The notes beneath the pieces were generated by a model. That model was not told the origin of the DNA and did no database searches. It saw only the letters and a list, made by a program, of their open reading frames with translations. A DNA stretch of 54,406 nucleotides from Sphingomonadaceae bacterium (GTDB taxonomy: Bacteria; Pseudomonadota; Alphaproteobacteria; Sphingomonadales; Sphingomonadaceae): the NCBI GenBank assembly GCA_947375105.1, contig CANCET010000003.1, positions 1-54,406 on the forward strand, in the 5' to 3' direction. The first letter of the stretch is position 1; the number at the start of each line of letters is the position of its first letter. Positions 1 to 7,875 of this stretch are shown here, one piece after another. The translations under genes were made by a program, and so were the position numbers.

Positions 1-314
1 TCGACCGCGCCGACATCGAGCAGCCCAAGGTCGGTCATCGCGGTGACAAGGCCGGGCGTGACCCATTTGCCCGTGCCATCGATGACAGGGATTCCGGCAG
101 GGACCGCCACATCCTTGCCGGCAGCCACGATCTTGCCGCCGCGCACGACGACCGCGCCGCCCGCGATGGGCGCGCTGCCGTCGCCGATCGCAACCGTGGC
201 ATTGGTGACGGCAAAATCGCCGGATGGCAGCGCGGCAGGCGCATCGGCGGCTTGCGCATTGTGTGCGGTTCCGGCCAGCAGCAGCGCCGCGAAAAGCGCG
301 AGGGGGCGGGTCAT
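1..314 (-). CDS. Amidohydrolase family protein, secreted (partial, C-terminal part beyond left edge)
   Basis: About 104 N-terminal residues are visible before the window ends. An ATG at 314 overlaps the TGA of the upstream amidohydrolase, so the two genes are translationally coupled. A signal peptide (MTRPLALFAALLLAGTAHNAQA) is followed by a beta-strand-rich N-terminal segment with 'GGAVVVRGGKIVAAG' and 'IDGTGKWVTPGLV', typical of imidazolonepropionase-like metal-dependent amidohydrolases. At the position where the sister gene has the metal-binding HxH, this one reads T-A-M-T-D-L, so the first metal-ligand motif appears to be missing. Such divergent partners are common in tandem pairs of these enzymes. 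The substrate is unknown; the neighbouring peptide transporter suggests peptide or amide turnover (inference). Confidence 0.85.
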   Translation of the reverse strand, partial: MTRPLALFAALLLAGTAHNAQAADAPAALPSGDFAVTNATVAIGDGSAPIAGGAVVVRGGKIVAAGKDVAVPAGIPVIDGTGKWVTPGLVTAMTDLGLLDVGAV

Positions 315-1711
315 TTCACATCTCCCTCGCCGGGCAGGCCCAGTTCGAAATCACTCACCGGCCGGCGTGCGGGATCATTGACGTCGAACAGCAGCGCGCC
401 ATCGATCCATACCTTCTCGGGCCGCGAATAGACCGACAGCGGATTGCCGTTCCACAGCACGACATCGCCCATCTTGCCTTGGGCAAGGCTGCCGGTCTGC
501 TTGTCGATGCCCAGCGCCTTGGCCGGGTTGAGCGTGATCCAGCGGATCACCTCCCCGTCGGCTATCTGGATGCCCATGCGCCGCCCGGCAGCGCGGGCCT
601 TGGCGGCCTCCTGATTCAATCGCTGGATGCCGTTCGCATCGTCCGAGTGGATGATCACGCAGGCTCCTGCATCGGCAAGCAGCGCGGCATTTTCAGGAAT
701 GCCGTCGAAAGCTTCCATCTTGAAGCCCCACCAATCGGCCCAGATCGCCGCGCAGATCCCGTTTTCCTTGAGCAGATCGGCAATCTTGTAGGCTTCCACC
801 GCATGGTGGAACGCGGAGACCTTGTAGCCGAATTCCTTGGCCATATCGATGACCTGCGCCATCTCGTCGGCGCGGTAGCAGTGGTTCTGCACGAGGATCT
901 TGCCGTCCAGCACGTCGGCCATGGTGTCCATCGCCAAGTCGCGCTCGGTGAGTTTCCCATCGGCGCGTTTCTTGCGGTATTCCGCGGCCTTGATCCAGGC
1001 CTGCCGATCGACCGCGAAGTTGCCCATGCGCGTGGAGGGCATCTGGTTGCGCGAGCCATAAACGCGCTTGGGGTTCTCGCCGCAAGCCATCTTCATGCCG
1101 TAAGGCGCGCCGGGGAACTTCATCGCCTGCACGGTGCGGGCATAAACGTTCTTGAGCACGACCGAACGCCCGCCAATGAGATTGGCCGAGCCGGGCAGGA
1201 TCTGCAGCGACGTGACCCCGCCATTGGTCAGTGCGCGCGAGAAGCCGGGATCCTGCGGCCAGACGCTGTGTTCGGCCCAGACTTGCGGCGTGGTCGGTGC
1301 AGTCGCCTCGTTGCCGTCGGAATGGGCCTGCACGGCAGGGCTGGCATAGACGCCGAGGTGGCTGTGGATGTCGATCACCCCGGGCGTCACGAACTTGCCA
1401 GTGCCGTCGACGCGCTTGTAGCCGGCGGGCACCGCCAGCTGCGCATCGCCCACGGCCACGACCTTGCCGCCCTGCAGCAGCACGGTGCCGTTCGCGATTT
1501 CGCCGCCGGCCCCGTCGAACACCGTGGCGCCGACGATGGCGGTCGGCTCCCCCGGGTACGGCTTGTAGGTCGAAGGGTAGGGGCTTTCCTGCCAGACCGG
1601 GGTGGTGGCCACAGGCTTCGTCTCTGCAAACCCCGCGCTCGAGGATGCGAGCAGCGCGAAGCCTGCCAGGAGATGCGTGGCCACACGGCCGATGGTCCTG
1701 ATTGTGCGCAT
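311..1711 (-). CDS. Secreted amidohydrolase (imidazolonepropionase-like)
   Basis: 466 residues with a Sec signal peptide ending near residue 29 (AGFAE). The fold is that of metal-dependent amidohydrolases: 'TPGVIDIHSH' carries the HxH metal ligands (H116, H118), 'NHCYRADEM' gives H277, 'SAFHHA' gives H302/H303, and 'HSDDA' at 355-358 supplies the late Asp region. The C-terminal 'GKMGDVVLWNGNPLSVY' strand is also typical. The full motif set suggests an active hydrolase of the periplasm or cell surface acting on cyclic amides or dipeptide-like substrates; the true substrate cannot be read from sequence. It lies 7 nt downstream of the POT transporter stop and overlaps the next amidohydrolase by 4 nt, so the three genes form one operon. 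Confidence 0.9.
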   Translation of the reverse strand: MRTIRTIGRVATHLLAGFALLASSSAGFAETKPVATTPVWQESPYPSTYKPYPGEPTAIVGATVFDGAGGEIANGTVLLQGGKVVAVGDAQLAVPAGYKRVDGTGKFVTPGVIDIHSHLGVYASPAVQAHSDGNEATAPTTPQVWAEHSVWPQDPGFSRALTNGGVTSLQILPGSANLIGGRSVVLKNVYARTVQAMKFPGAPYGMKMACGENPKRVYGSRNQMPSTRMGNFAVDRQAWIKAAEYRKKRADGKLTERDLAMDTMADVLDGKILVQNHCYRADEMAQVIDMAKEFGYKVSAFHHAVEAYKIADLLKENGICAAIWADWWGFKMEAFDGIPENAALLADAGACVIIHSDDANGIQRLNQEAAKARAAGRRMGIQIADGEVIRWITLNPAKALGIDKQTGSLAQGKMGDVVLWNGNPLSVYSRPEKVWIDGALLFDVNDPARRPVSDFELGLPGEGDVK

Positions 1712-1718
1712 TGCGGGG

Positions 1719-3524
1719 TCACTTCACCCCATGCATCAGCCGCTTGAGCGGCACCGAGAGCGCCAGCAGGAGCAGGCCGATCACTGCGGAAACTTCACCG
1801 ATTGTCTGGAACACGCCAACATACGTGTCGAGGCTCACCTTGAGGTTGGTGACCTCGCCGCCGACCGTCTCGACGCTGGCGAACTGCGCGACAACGCCTG
1901 CGACATATTGCGCAACCGCGATCGAGAGGAACCAGGTCCCCATCATCAGGCCGACAATGCGCGCGATGGAAAGCTTGGTCACCATCGAGAGGCCGACCGG
2001 CGAGATGCACAGTTCAGCCATCGAATGGATCAGGTAGAGCCCGGCGAGCCACCATAGCGCGACCTTGAAATCGGGCCCGGCAAACTGCGCGCCCCACACC
2101 AGAAACAGGAAGCCCGCGCCGACGCCGACCAGCGCAAGGCCGAACTTGACCGGAATGCCCGGTTCGATCCCGCGCCGCGCCAGTGTGCCCCACAGCATCG
2201 AGAACAGCGGCGCAAGCGCGACAATGAAGAACGCATTGAAGAACTGCGTCTGCCCCGCGGTGATCGAGAACAGCCCGAACACGCTCATGTCCGTATTGCG
2301 ATCGGCAAACAGTGTGAGCGAGGAACCGGCTTGTTCGAACAGGGTCCAGAACACGGTGTTGAACGTGATGAGCACGATGGCCGCGACCATCATCTCGAAC
2401 TCGCGCTTGTCGCCATTGCGCCACGACCACAGCAGGATGCCGGGGATGGCAACCAGGAACGTGCCGAACATGATCTTGCCCATGATCGGCAGGCTGGCGA
2501 TGTAGCCGATGAGGCCGCTACCGGACGGCGGCTTCACATAAGCCATGAGATTGGCGAACAGCAGGTAGGCAAGCGGGATCGCCAGCATCGCCCCGATGTA
2601 GACGACCATGTCGCGCGAAGGGTTCGCCCCGGCCGGCCGCTCACCAAAGCCGTCGAGCTTGCCGCCATCGAACTGGAACAGCAGCCAGGAAACCGCCATG
2701 CCCGCCGCCGCGAGCGCAAACCCTGCCCACCAGCCGAGCCCGCCCCACGACCCCATGCCCACCGCGAGCAGTGGACAAAGGATCTGCGAGAACAGCGAAC
2801 CGAGATTGATGCCCATGTAGAAAATGGTGAAGCCCGCATCACGTCGCCGGTCACCCTGTTGATAGAGTTCGCCGACGATGGTCGATATGTTGGGCTTGAA
2901 GAAGCCGTTGCCGACGGTGACGAAGGAGAGGCCCACGATCAGCAGGAAGGTGTAGAGCGGATTGCGCTCCCCGCCTGCCTCGAAGGCGCCTGCCGGGATG
3001 CGCCGGGCCTCGCCGCCATCTTCGCGCAGCAGCGATACGCTCTTGTCATCGTTGCCCTTGATGCGGAGCGTGGCACCGTGGTCCGTGACGTACTGGCGCC
3101 GCGCATCGCCATTGCCTTCCACGGTCACTTCATAGCGCGTACCCTCGATGATCGCGAAAGGCTTCGCGGGCCCGCCGGTGCTGGAGAAGCAGAGCACCGC
3201 ATAGCCGAGGCTCATCAGGATCGCGCCGAACTTGACCGAGCGCTTGGAGCCGAGGAAGCGGTCCGCCATCAGGCCACCGATCAGCGGGGTGAGATAAACG
3301 AGCGCGGTGAAACCGCCGTAGAGGCCGGTCGTCGTCGTGTCGCTGAACAGGAAATGCTGCGCCAGGTACAGCGTGAGCAGCGCCCGCATGCCATAGTAGC
3401 CGAACCGCTCCATCGCCTCGGTCGTGAAGAGCCGGGCCAACTGCGCCGGATGGCCGAACCACGCTGCATCCGGCGCGCTCTTCTGCGGCATCTCCGTTGC
3501 TGCGACCCCAAGCGGTTCTGTCAT
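1719..3524 (-). CDS. POT/PTR2 family proton-coupled oligopeptide transporter
   Basis: 601 residues, multi-spanning inner-membrane protein of the major facilitator superfamily. The POT signature E-x-x-E-R-F-x-Y-Y-G is intact (E36, E39, R40 in 'TTEAMERFGYYGMRALL'), and the second PTR2 motif 'GNGFFKPNIST' lies near 206-215. The family imports di- and tripeptides with protons. Unusually, a hydrophilic insert of about 70 residues (117-188, with 'YEVTVEGNGDARRQY') separates two early helices. I chose the ATG at 3524 because the protein then begins like its relatives shortly before 'AWFGHPAQLARLF'; a GGGGAG lies about 12 nt upstream. An ATG at 3572 is in frame but has no clear ribosome site. It leads the operon with two secreted amidohydrolases and diverges from a YtrA-type regulator. 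Confidence 0.93.
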   Translation of the reverse strand: MTEPLGVAATEMPQKSAPDAAWFGHPAQLARLFTTEAMERFGYYGMRALLTLYLAQHFLFSDTTTTGLYGGFTALVYLTPLIGGLMADRFLGSKRSVKFGAILMSLGYAVLCFSSTGGPAKPFAIIEGTRYEVTVEGNGDARRQYVTDHGATLRIKGNDDKSVSLLREDGGEARRIPAGAFEAGGERNPLYTFLLIVGLSFVTVGNGFFKPNISTIVGELYQQGDRRRDAGFTIFYMGINLGSLFSQILCPLLAVGMGSWGGLGWWAGFALAAAGMAVSWLLFQFDGGKLDGFGERPAGANPSRDMVVYIGAMLAIPLAYLLFANLMAYVKPPSGSGLIGYIASLPIMGKIMFGTFLVAIPGILLWSWRNGDKREFEMMVAAIVLITFNTVFWTLFEQAGSSLTLFADRNTDMSVFGLFSITAGQTQFFNAFFIVALAPLFSMLWGTLARRGIEPGIPVKFGLALVGVGAGFLFLVWGAQFAGPDFKVALWWLAGLYLIHSMAELCISPVGLSMVTKLSIARIVGLMMGTWFLSIAVAQYVAGVVAQFASVETVGGEVTNLKVSLDTYVGVFQTIGEVSAVIGLLLLALSVPLKRLMHGVK

Positions 3525-3709
3525 GGCGTGATATTGCTCCCCTGGTCCATTTTGCGCGGATTTTGACGGCATGATTAGCGCCTCAGCGCGCATTGGGAAG
3601 GTTTTCTGACCGTTTTCCCAGCGGTTTCAGAGGGCAAGGCGGTTTTGTGCGCAAGGCGGCGCGAGGGGATTGCAGGAAGATTTCCTCAGCCTGCGTTCGC
3701 GAAATTTTG

Positions 3710-3740
3710 TTGCGCTGCATTGCGTGCCTCGGTGTATTAT
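3710..3740 (+). promoter_or_regulatory. Possible promoter of the GntR/YtrA gene
   Basis: TTGCGC (3710-3715) and TATTAT (3735-3740) are separated by 19 bp and would start transcription only about 8 nt before the ATG at 3756, giving a nearly leaderless mRNA. The only support is match to a sigma-70-like pattern. The same 231-bp interval must also hold the promoter of the divergent transporter operon and presumably the regulator's operator. Confidence 0.3.
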
Positions 3741-3755
3741 GGCACTGCAACACCC

Positions 3756-4133
3756 ATGGCACCGCCCCATACATCTGTGACCAACACTCCTGTCGGACGT
3801 CCCGTCTATCTCAAGCTCCGCGACCAGATCGCGGCCGCGATTCTCGATGGCACGTTTGCAGAAGGCGCGATGCTGCCATCGGTCAGGGCCTATGCAGCCT
3901 CAGAATCGGCCAATCCGCTGACAGTCGCCAAAGCGTATCAGCAGTTCCAGGACGAGGGCTTGGTCCAGGTGCAGCGCGGTGTCGGCATGTTCGTGGCGCC
4001 AGGCGCAGCCGAGGCGCTCCGCACGCGTGAACGCGAGGTGTTTCTTGAGCACGAATGGCCCGAGATCACGGCGCGCATGCGGCGCCTGCACCTCGATCCG
4101 GCCCGTTTGCTGGGCGAGCCTGAGCGGACCTGA
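3756..4133 (+). CDS. GntR family transcriptional regulator, YtrA subfamily
   Basis: 125 residues. The winged helix-turn-helix is clear: 'PVYLKLRDQIAAAILDGTF', then 'GAMLPSVRAYA' and 'NPLTVAKAYQQFQDEGLV', ending with 'RGVGMFVAPGA'. The short C-terminal part after the DNA-binding domain lacks the large effector domain of FadR or HutC types, which is the hallmark of the YtrA subgroup. YtrA proteins usually repress adjacent transporter genes. The gene is divergent from the POT transporter and amidohydrolase operon and is its most likely regulator (inference). The ATG at 3756 is preferred because residues encoded upstream of it do not resemble the family; no clear ribosome site precedes it, which fits a leaderless start. 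Confidence 0.85.
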   Translation: MAPPHTSVTNTPVGRPVYLKLRDQIAAAILDGTFAEGAMLPSVRAYAASESANPLTVAKAYQQFQDEGLVQVQRGVGMFVAPGAAEALRTREREVFLEHEWPEITARMRRLHLDPARLLGEPERT

Positions 4134-4312
4134 GCCGCATTCCGCGCTAATCCCTTGCCATATAACGATAGATAAGTTGCCGCCCCGCCAATGGTCTGGC
4201 ACTATCTGTCCACTCTAGCGGACCGGACTCGCCGGTAAGGAGTGTAGTCGGTAGCGCGGATCAAGCCCAAAGGGTGCCCGCGCGTTCCGGCTGGAAAGTA
4301 GGGGGGATGCGG

Positions 4313-4594
4313 ATGATCCGATCCGAATTGTTGCAGGAGCTTGCCAAGCAGAGCCCTGGCATGCGCGGCGAAGAAATCGAGCGCGTGGTTGATGTCTTCT
4401 TCGATGAGATCGCCAAGCGTCTCGCCGAAGGCGGCCGGGTCGAACTGAGGGGCTTTGGCGCGTTTTCGACGCGCGAGCGCGATGCGCGCAAGGGGCGCAA
4501 CCCGCGCACTGGCGAATCAGTCGAAGTGCCGGGCAAGCGGGTGCCTTATTTCAAGCCCGGCAAGGACATGCGGCTGCGGCTCAACACCGACTAG
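4313..4594 (+). CDS. ihfB: Integration host factor subunit beta
   Basis: 93 residues of the HU/IHF DNA-bending family. '[13 protein letters not shown]' is the usual IHF-beta start, '[15 protein letters not shown]' the core strand region, and 'GRNPRTGE' the beta arm with the proline that intercalates into the minor groove. IHF alpha/beta bends DNA at specific sites in recombination, replication and transcription. The ATG at 4313 follows a run AGTAGGGGGG at good spacing; another ATG at 4307 would be too close to that site. It stands alone between the GntR gene and tRNA-Leu, with a stem-loop about 57 nt after its stop. Its alpha partner is not in the window. Confidence 0.95.
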   Translation: MIRSELLQELAKQSPGMRGEEIERVVDVFFDEIAKRLAEGGRVELRGFGAFSTRERDARKGRNPRTGESVEVPGKRVPYFKPGKDMRLRLNTD

Positions 4595-4650
4595 ACGCCG
4601 CGCGCCGGACCAGCGAACGCATCCGGCCGCCTTGTCCCGTTCCGTCTTCA

Positions 4651-4673
4651 GGGCGCTGACGCGATCAGCGCCC
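4651..4673 (+). terminator. Stem-loop downstream of ihfB
   Basis: GGGCGCTGA and TCAGCGCCC form a perfect 9-bp stem with a CGCGA loop. Only a weak T-poor tract (GTTGCC) follows, so it may work with Rho or only protect the mRNA 3' end. Confidence 0.5.
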
Positions 4674-4753
4674 GTTGCCGTGCGCCCCGCTCTGTGCCAA
4701 CGATCCTTCTCTACCCGTGGAGCCTGGGGTGACCTTGTTTGGCTCCAGCATGT

Positions 4754-4838
4754 GCGGACGTGGCGGAATGGTAGACGCAGGGGACTTAAAATCCCTTGAG
4801 CTCAGCTCGTGCGGGTTCGAGTCCCGCCGTCCGTACCA
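4754..4838 (+). tRNA. tRNA-Leu (anticodon TAA)
   Basis: 85 nt including an encoded CCA. The acceptor arm GCGGACG pairs with CGTCCGT (one G-T pair). The anticodon stem GGGGA/TCCCT encloses the loop CTTAAAA, giving anticodon TAA for UUA codons. The long variable arm and the T-arm GCGGGTTCGAGTCCCGC are typical of a class II leucine tRNA. It reads the rarest leucine codon of such a GC-rich genome. No integrated element borders it, although tRNA-Leu genes often serve as attachment sites. Confidence 0.97.
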
Positions 4839-4978
4839 GACCACCGGCGTTTTCGGCTTGCCGCGATGCGGCTTCTCCCTGGCGCAGGCCTCTCCGGTTA
4901 GAGAAAGGTAAGGATACCTGTTCCGCTTGGGTTAATGTAGCGGCGGCAAAGCGTCACGACGCTAGAGGGAGGCGGGCC

Positions 4979-5767
4979 ATGGCGGTCATCAAGGGCACGA
5001 TCAACGTCGACACGCTGTCCGGCACTACGGAACCGGACCAGATCAGCGGGCTTGCCGGAACCGATATCCTGCGGGGTCTGGGCGGCAACGATACGATCGA
5101 TGGCGGCGCTGGCAATGACACCATGTACGGCGGGGCCGGCAATGATGTCTTCATCGTCGATTCCATCGGCGACAAAATCATTGAACTCGCTGCCGAGGGC
5201 GTTGACCTCGTCAAGGCGAGCGTCAGCTTCACGCTGGGCGCATTTGTCGAACAGCTGTTGCTGACCGGTACGGCTGCCATCAATGGGACTGGCAATGCGC
5301 TGGCAAACACGCTCACCGGCAATGGCGCAAACAACACGCTGATCGGCCTTGCCGGCAATGATGTGCTGAAAGGCGGTGCGGGCGGCGATGTGCTGATCGG
5401 CGGGACCGGCTTGGACCAGATGACCGGCGGCAGCGGCAACGACCGGTTCGTGTTCGACGACGGCGATTTTGCCAGCAAGACCTCAAGCGGTGCCGATGTG
5501 ATCGTGGATTTCACCGCGGGCGACAAGATCGACGTCGGGCTCGTCGATGCGGTAAGCTCTGCCACGCCCTACAACCAGCCGGGCGATCAAGCCTTCGTGT
5601 TCATTGGCCACAATCGCTTTCATATCGAAACCGCGCGCGAGCTGCGCTATGACGTCTCGGGCGGCAACACCTATGTCTATGGCAACGTCAACGGCGATGC
5701 GGCTGCCGATTTCTGCATCAAGATACTTGGCATCCATACGCTGACATCCAGCGATTTCGTTCTCTAG
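4979..5767 (+). CDS. RTX-type calcium-binding protein
   Basis: 262 residues. Two blocks of glycine- and aspartate-rich nonapeptides (GGxGxDxLx type) are visible: 'GLGGNDTIDGGAGNDTMYGG' near 35-60 and 'GLAGNDVLKGGAGGDVLIGG' near 120-150, which would fold into a calcium-filled beta roll. The C-terminal part ('DVIVDFTAGDKIDVGLVDA' and 'DFCIKILGIHTLTSSDFVL') matches the C-terminal domain of serralysin-type proteins, which carries the type I secretion signal. No catalytic domain and no Sec signal peptide are present, so this is probably a small secreted structural or adhesive protein. No ABC/MFP secretion genes lie nearby; the tolC at 17114 could supply the outer-membrane part. The start is set by GGGAGG ahead of the ATG. 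Confidence 0.88.
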   Translation: MAVIKGTINVDTLSGTTEPDQISGLAGTDILRGLGGNDTIDGGAGNDTMYGGAGNDVFIVDSIGDKIIELAAEGVDLVKASVSFTLGAFVEQLLLTGTAAINGTGNALANTLTGNGANNTLIGLAGNDVLKGGAGGDVLIGGTGLDQMTGGSGNDRFVFDDGDFASKTSSGADVIVDFTAGDKIDVGLVDAVSSATPYNQPGDQAFVFIGHNRFHIETARELRYDVSGGNTYVYGNVNGDAAADFCIKILGIHTLTSSDFVL

Positions 5768-5806
5768 GATACCAACCCAACCCGGCGCAGGAGGCGCTTC
5801 TACGGT

Positions 5807-6298
5807 ATGACTGCTCCGGATACGGTATCGCGCCGCACGGTTCTTGGCGGAATGGCCGGCGTGCCTTTGCTCGCTGGAGCCGTTTTGGCCGGGACAGGCA
5901 CCCCCGCCCTCGCGGCCGCTTCGCTCGATCTGGCGAAGTATCGCGGCAAGGTGGTCTACGTGGACTTCTGGGCCTCGTGGTGCGGGCCGTGCAAGCTCTC
6001 CTTCCCGTTCATGCAGCAGCTCGCCGCGCGCTATCCCGCGAGCGATCTTGCCGTCATCACGGTCAACGTCGATCGCCAGCGCGCCGCGGCAGACACGTTC
6101 ATGCGGCAAATGCGTTCCACCCTGCCTGTGATCTACGATGGCGCGGGTGATCTGGCGCAGACCTGGAAGGTGGCCGACATGCCGACCTCGCTCGTGTTCG
6201 ACCGCAAGGGTGCGATGCGCTTCCGCCATCAGGGCTTCTTCCCCGGCAAGGTGCGTGAATACGAAGGCCATATCGCCCAGCTCGTGCGCGAAGGCTGA
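5807..6298 (+). CDS. TlpA-like thioredoxin-fold protein, Tat-exported
   Basis: 163 residues. A twin-arginine leader ('SRRTVLGGM' then a hydrophobic stretch to 'ALAA', residues 8-38) directs export by Tat, so the protein probably folds or is held reduced before export. The thioredoxin active site WCGPC has cysteines at 59 and 62, and the cis-proline loop 'DMPT' is at 124-127. Proteins of this family reduce or exchange disulfides in the periplasm. It is the first gene of a four-gene cluster, 4 nt upstream of the small cysteine-containing lipoprotein. A likely job is to keep the CGC cysteines of that lipoprotein reduced (inference from context). Confidence 0.93.
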   Translation: MTAPDTVSRRTVLGGMAGVPLLAGAVLAGTGTPALAAASLDLAKYRGKVVYVDFWASWCGPCKLSFPFMQQLAARYPASDLAVITVNVDRQRAAADTFMRQMRSTLPVIYDGAGDLAQTWKVADMPTSLVFDRKGAMRFRHQGFFPGKVREYEGHIAQLVREG

Positions 6299-6302
6299 GG
6301 GC

Positions 6303-6521
6303 GTGCGGCATAGGCGCCTCCTGATCCTCGCGGTGCTGCCGCTCCTCGGCGCTTGCGCACATATCGGCGCGCAGCCCTGGCAGCGCGACGTGCTGGCGCG
6401 CAAATCCATGCAGCTCGCACGAGAGCCGGCGATCATGGCCTTCGACGAGCACACCTACTTCAGCAAGGAAGCGGCCTCCGGCGGGCGCAGCTTCGATGGC
6501 GGAGGCTGTGGGTGCAATTGA
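6303..6521 (+). CDS. DUF4266 small lipoprotein with GGGCGCN tail
   Basis: 72 residues. I start it at the GTG at 6303, which sits just after a GAGGG. A lipobox 'LLGAC' places the lipidated cysteine at residue 18. The mature peptide of about 55 residues contains 'HTYFSKEAASGG' and ends exactly in G-G-G-C-G-C-N (C69, C71). This matches what I remember of DUF4266, whose members are regularly found before a DUF3570 barrel. The function is not established. Two cysteines one residue apart at the extreme C-terminus suggest metal binding, a thioether/disulfide, or a modified tail. It overlaps the DUF3570 gene by 10 nt and follows the thioredoxin by 4 nt, so all are co-translated. Confidence 0.88.
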   Translation: MRHRRLLILAVLPLLGACAHIGAQPWQRDVLARKSMQLAREPAIMAFDEHTYFSKEAASGGRSFDGGGCGCN

Positions 6522-7861
6522 ACCGGGGCGGGCTCACCGCCACGCTCGGCGCGCTGGCCGGCGCGCTGCTCGGGCCGGCACCCGCTGCGGCGCAGGCCGA
6601 GGCCCAGGCTGCCAATGCCTATGACCAGACCGCGAGCGAAGTCGGCACCGTGGTCGCCGATACCGCGCTGCTGGTCTACCAGGAAGACGACAACCGGGTC
6701 CGTGCGATCGAATCGGAAACGGGGCTGACCTGGAATGCGGCCAGCGGCATGGTCGTCTCCGGCAAGTTCACCTACGATTCGCTGACCGGCGCCACCCCCA
6801 ACGGGGCGATCCGCTCGCGCTATGAACAAACCTTCGTGCCGCCCCGCAAGACGCGCTTCATTGGCGGCGGGCTGGGCACCAATCCCGATACGCACACCGG
6901 CTCATCGGGCCGCTACACCGTCGCGCCGAACCAGCTGCCGGTGGACAAGGGCTTCAAGGACCACCGCGAAGCCTATGATCTCGGCATCACGCTGCCGGTT
7001 GCCAGCGGCCTCAAGCTGAGCGTGGGCGGCGCCGCCTCCTACGAAACCGACTTCACCTCCTATTCGGCGCGCGCCGCGCTGGCGAAGGAGCTGTGGGGGA
7101 AGAACACCACCGTCTCGCTCGGCGTGAACTACGAGCGCGACAGCGTGCGGCCGTTCACCGGCATTCCGCGCGCACTGTCCTATATGGGCGACCAGCTTGT
7201 CGGGACGGAGCGGAAGAAGTGGATCACCAGCATGGTGGCCGGGGTCACGCAGGTGCTCACCCCGAACTGGCTGGTACAGCTGAACTACAGCTACGGCGAT
7301 AGCCGCGGCTACCACACCGACCCCTACAAGATCTTCACGCTGATCGATGTCGATACCGGCGATCCGTTCTACTACATCTATGAGAAGCGCCCGCGGCAGC
7401 GGACACGCAACAGCATCTACGCCGCGACCAAGTTCGCGCTGGGCTCGGCCGTCACGGACGCCTCGCTGCGCTGGTATCACGATAGCTGGGGCATCACTTC
7501 GATGACCTACGCGTTGTCGGAGCATGCCCCGGTCGGCAAGGCGGGCTATGTCGAGCCGGGCTTGCGGTTCTATCGCCAGACGGCGGCGCGGTTCTTTGCG
7601 CCCTATCTCGGGATCGACGTGCCCACTCCGGCCTATGTCAGCGCCGACAGCCGGCTCTCGCGGTTCCATGCCTGGACCTTCGCGCTCAAGGCCGGCGCAC
7701 AAATTACCTCCCGGCTTGAAATATATGCGGCGGCCGAGCGTTATCTGCAGGAAGGGCTGCGCTTGGATCGCACCGCGCCGGGCGTGCTGGCGCACACCGA
7801 TCTGTTCAGCGGCTCACGCTCGACCAGCCTGATCAGCGGGTTGCGCTACACCTGGCGATAA
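6512..7861 (+). CDS. DUF3570 outer-membrane beta-barrel protein
   Basis: 449 residues. I start at the GTG at 6512 because GGAGG lies 6 nt upstream, inside the end of the DUF4266 gene; a TTG at 6518 is the alternative. A signal peptide ends at 'PAAAQA'. The rest shows alternating hydrophobic/aromatic strands with short turns ('GLKLSVGGAASYETDFTSY', 'TTVSLGVNYERDS', 'WLVQLNYSYGDSRGYH') and ends in 'SGLRYTWR', as expected of an outer-membrane barrel. Near the N-terminus 'YDSLTGATPNGA' (D89-x-x-T92-G-A-T95) matches the Dxx(S/T)GA(S/T) pattern that ApbE transferases use to attach FMN to threonine. It lies directly upstream of an ApbE-family gene. Barrel topology is inferred by eye. Confidence 0.88.
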   Translation: MQLNRGGLTATLGALAGALLGPAPAAAQAEAQAANAYDQTASEVGTVVADTALLVYQEDDNRVRAIESETGLTWNAASGMVVSGKFTYDSLTGATPNGAIRSRYEQTFVPPRKTRFIGGGLGTNPDTHTGSSGRYTVAPNQLPVDKGFKDHREAYDLGITLPVASGLKLSVGGAASYETDFTSYSARAALAKELWGKNTTVSLGVNYERDSVRPFTGIPRALSYMGDQLVGTERKKWITSMVAGVTQVLTPNWLVQLNYSYGDSRGYHTDPYKIFTLIDVDTGDPFYYIYEKRPRQRTRNSIYAATKFALGSAVTDASLRWYHDSWGITSMTYALSEHAPVGKAGYVEPGLRFYRQTAARFFAPYLGIDVPTPAYVSADSRLSRFHAWTFALKAGAQITSRLEIYAAAERYLQEGLRLDRTAPGVLAHTDLFSGSRSTSLISGLRYTWR

Positions 7862-7875
7862 CGGGACTGCGGACA

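Noticed and set aside
224..1747. A 507-residue plus-strand frame over the amidohydrolase
   Set aside because: Shadow of the minus-strand gene, which has a signal peptide and complete metal-binding motifs.
4754..4838. Genomic island integrated at tRNA-Leu
   Set aside because: No integrase, no direct repeat of the tRNA 3' end and no change of base composition was noticed downstream.
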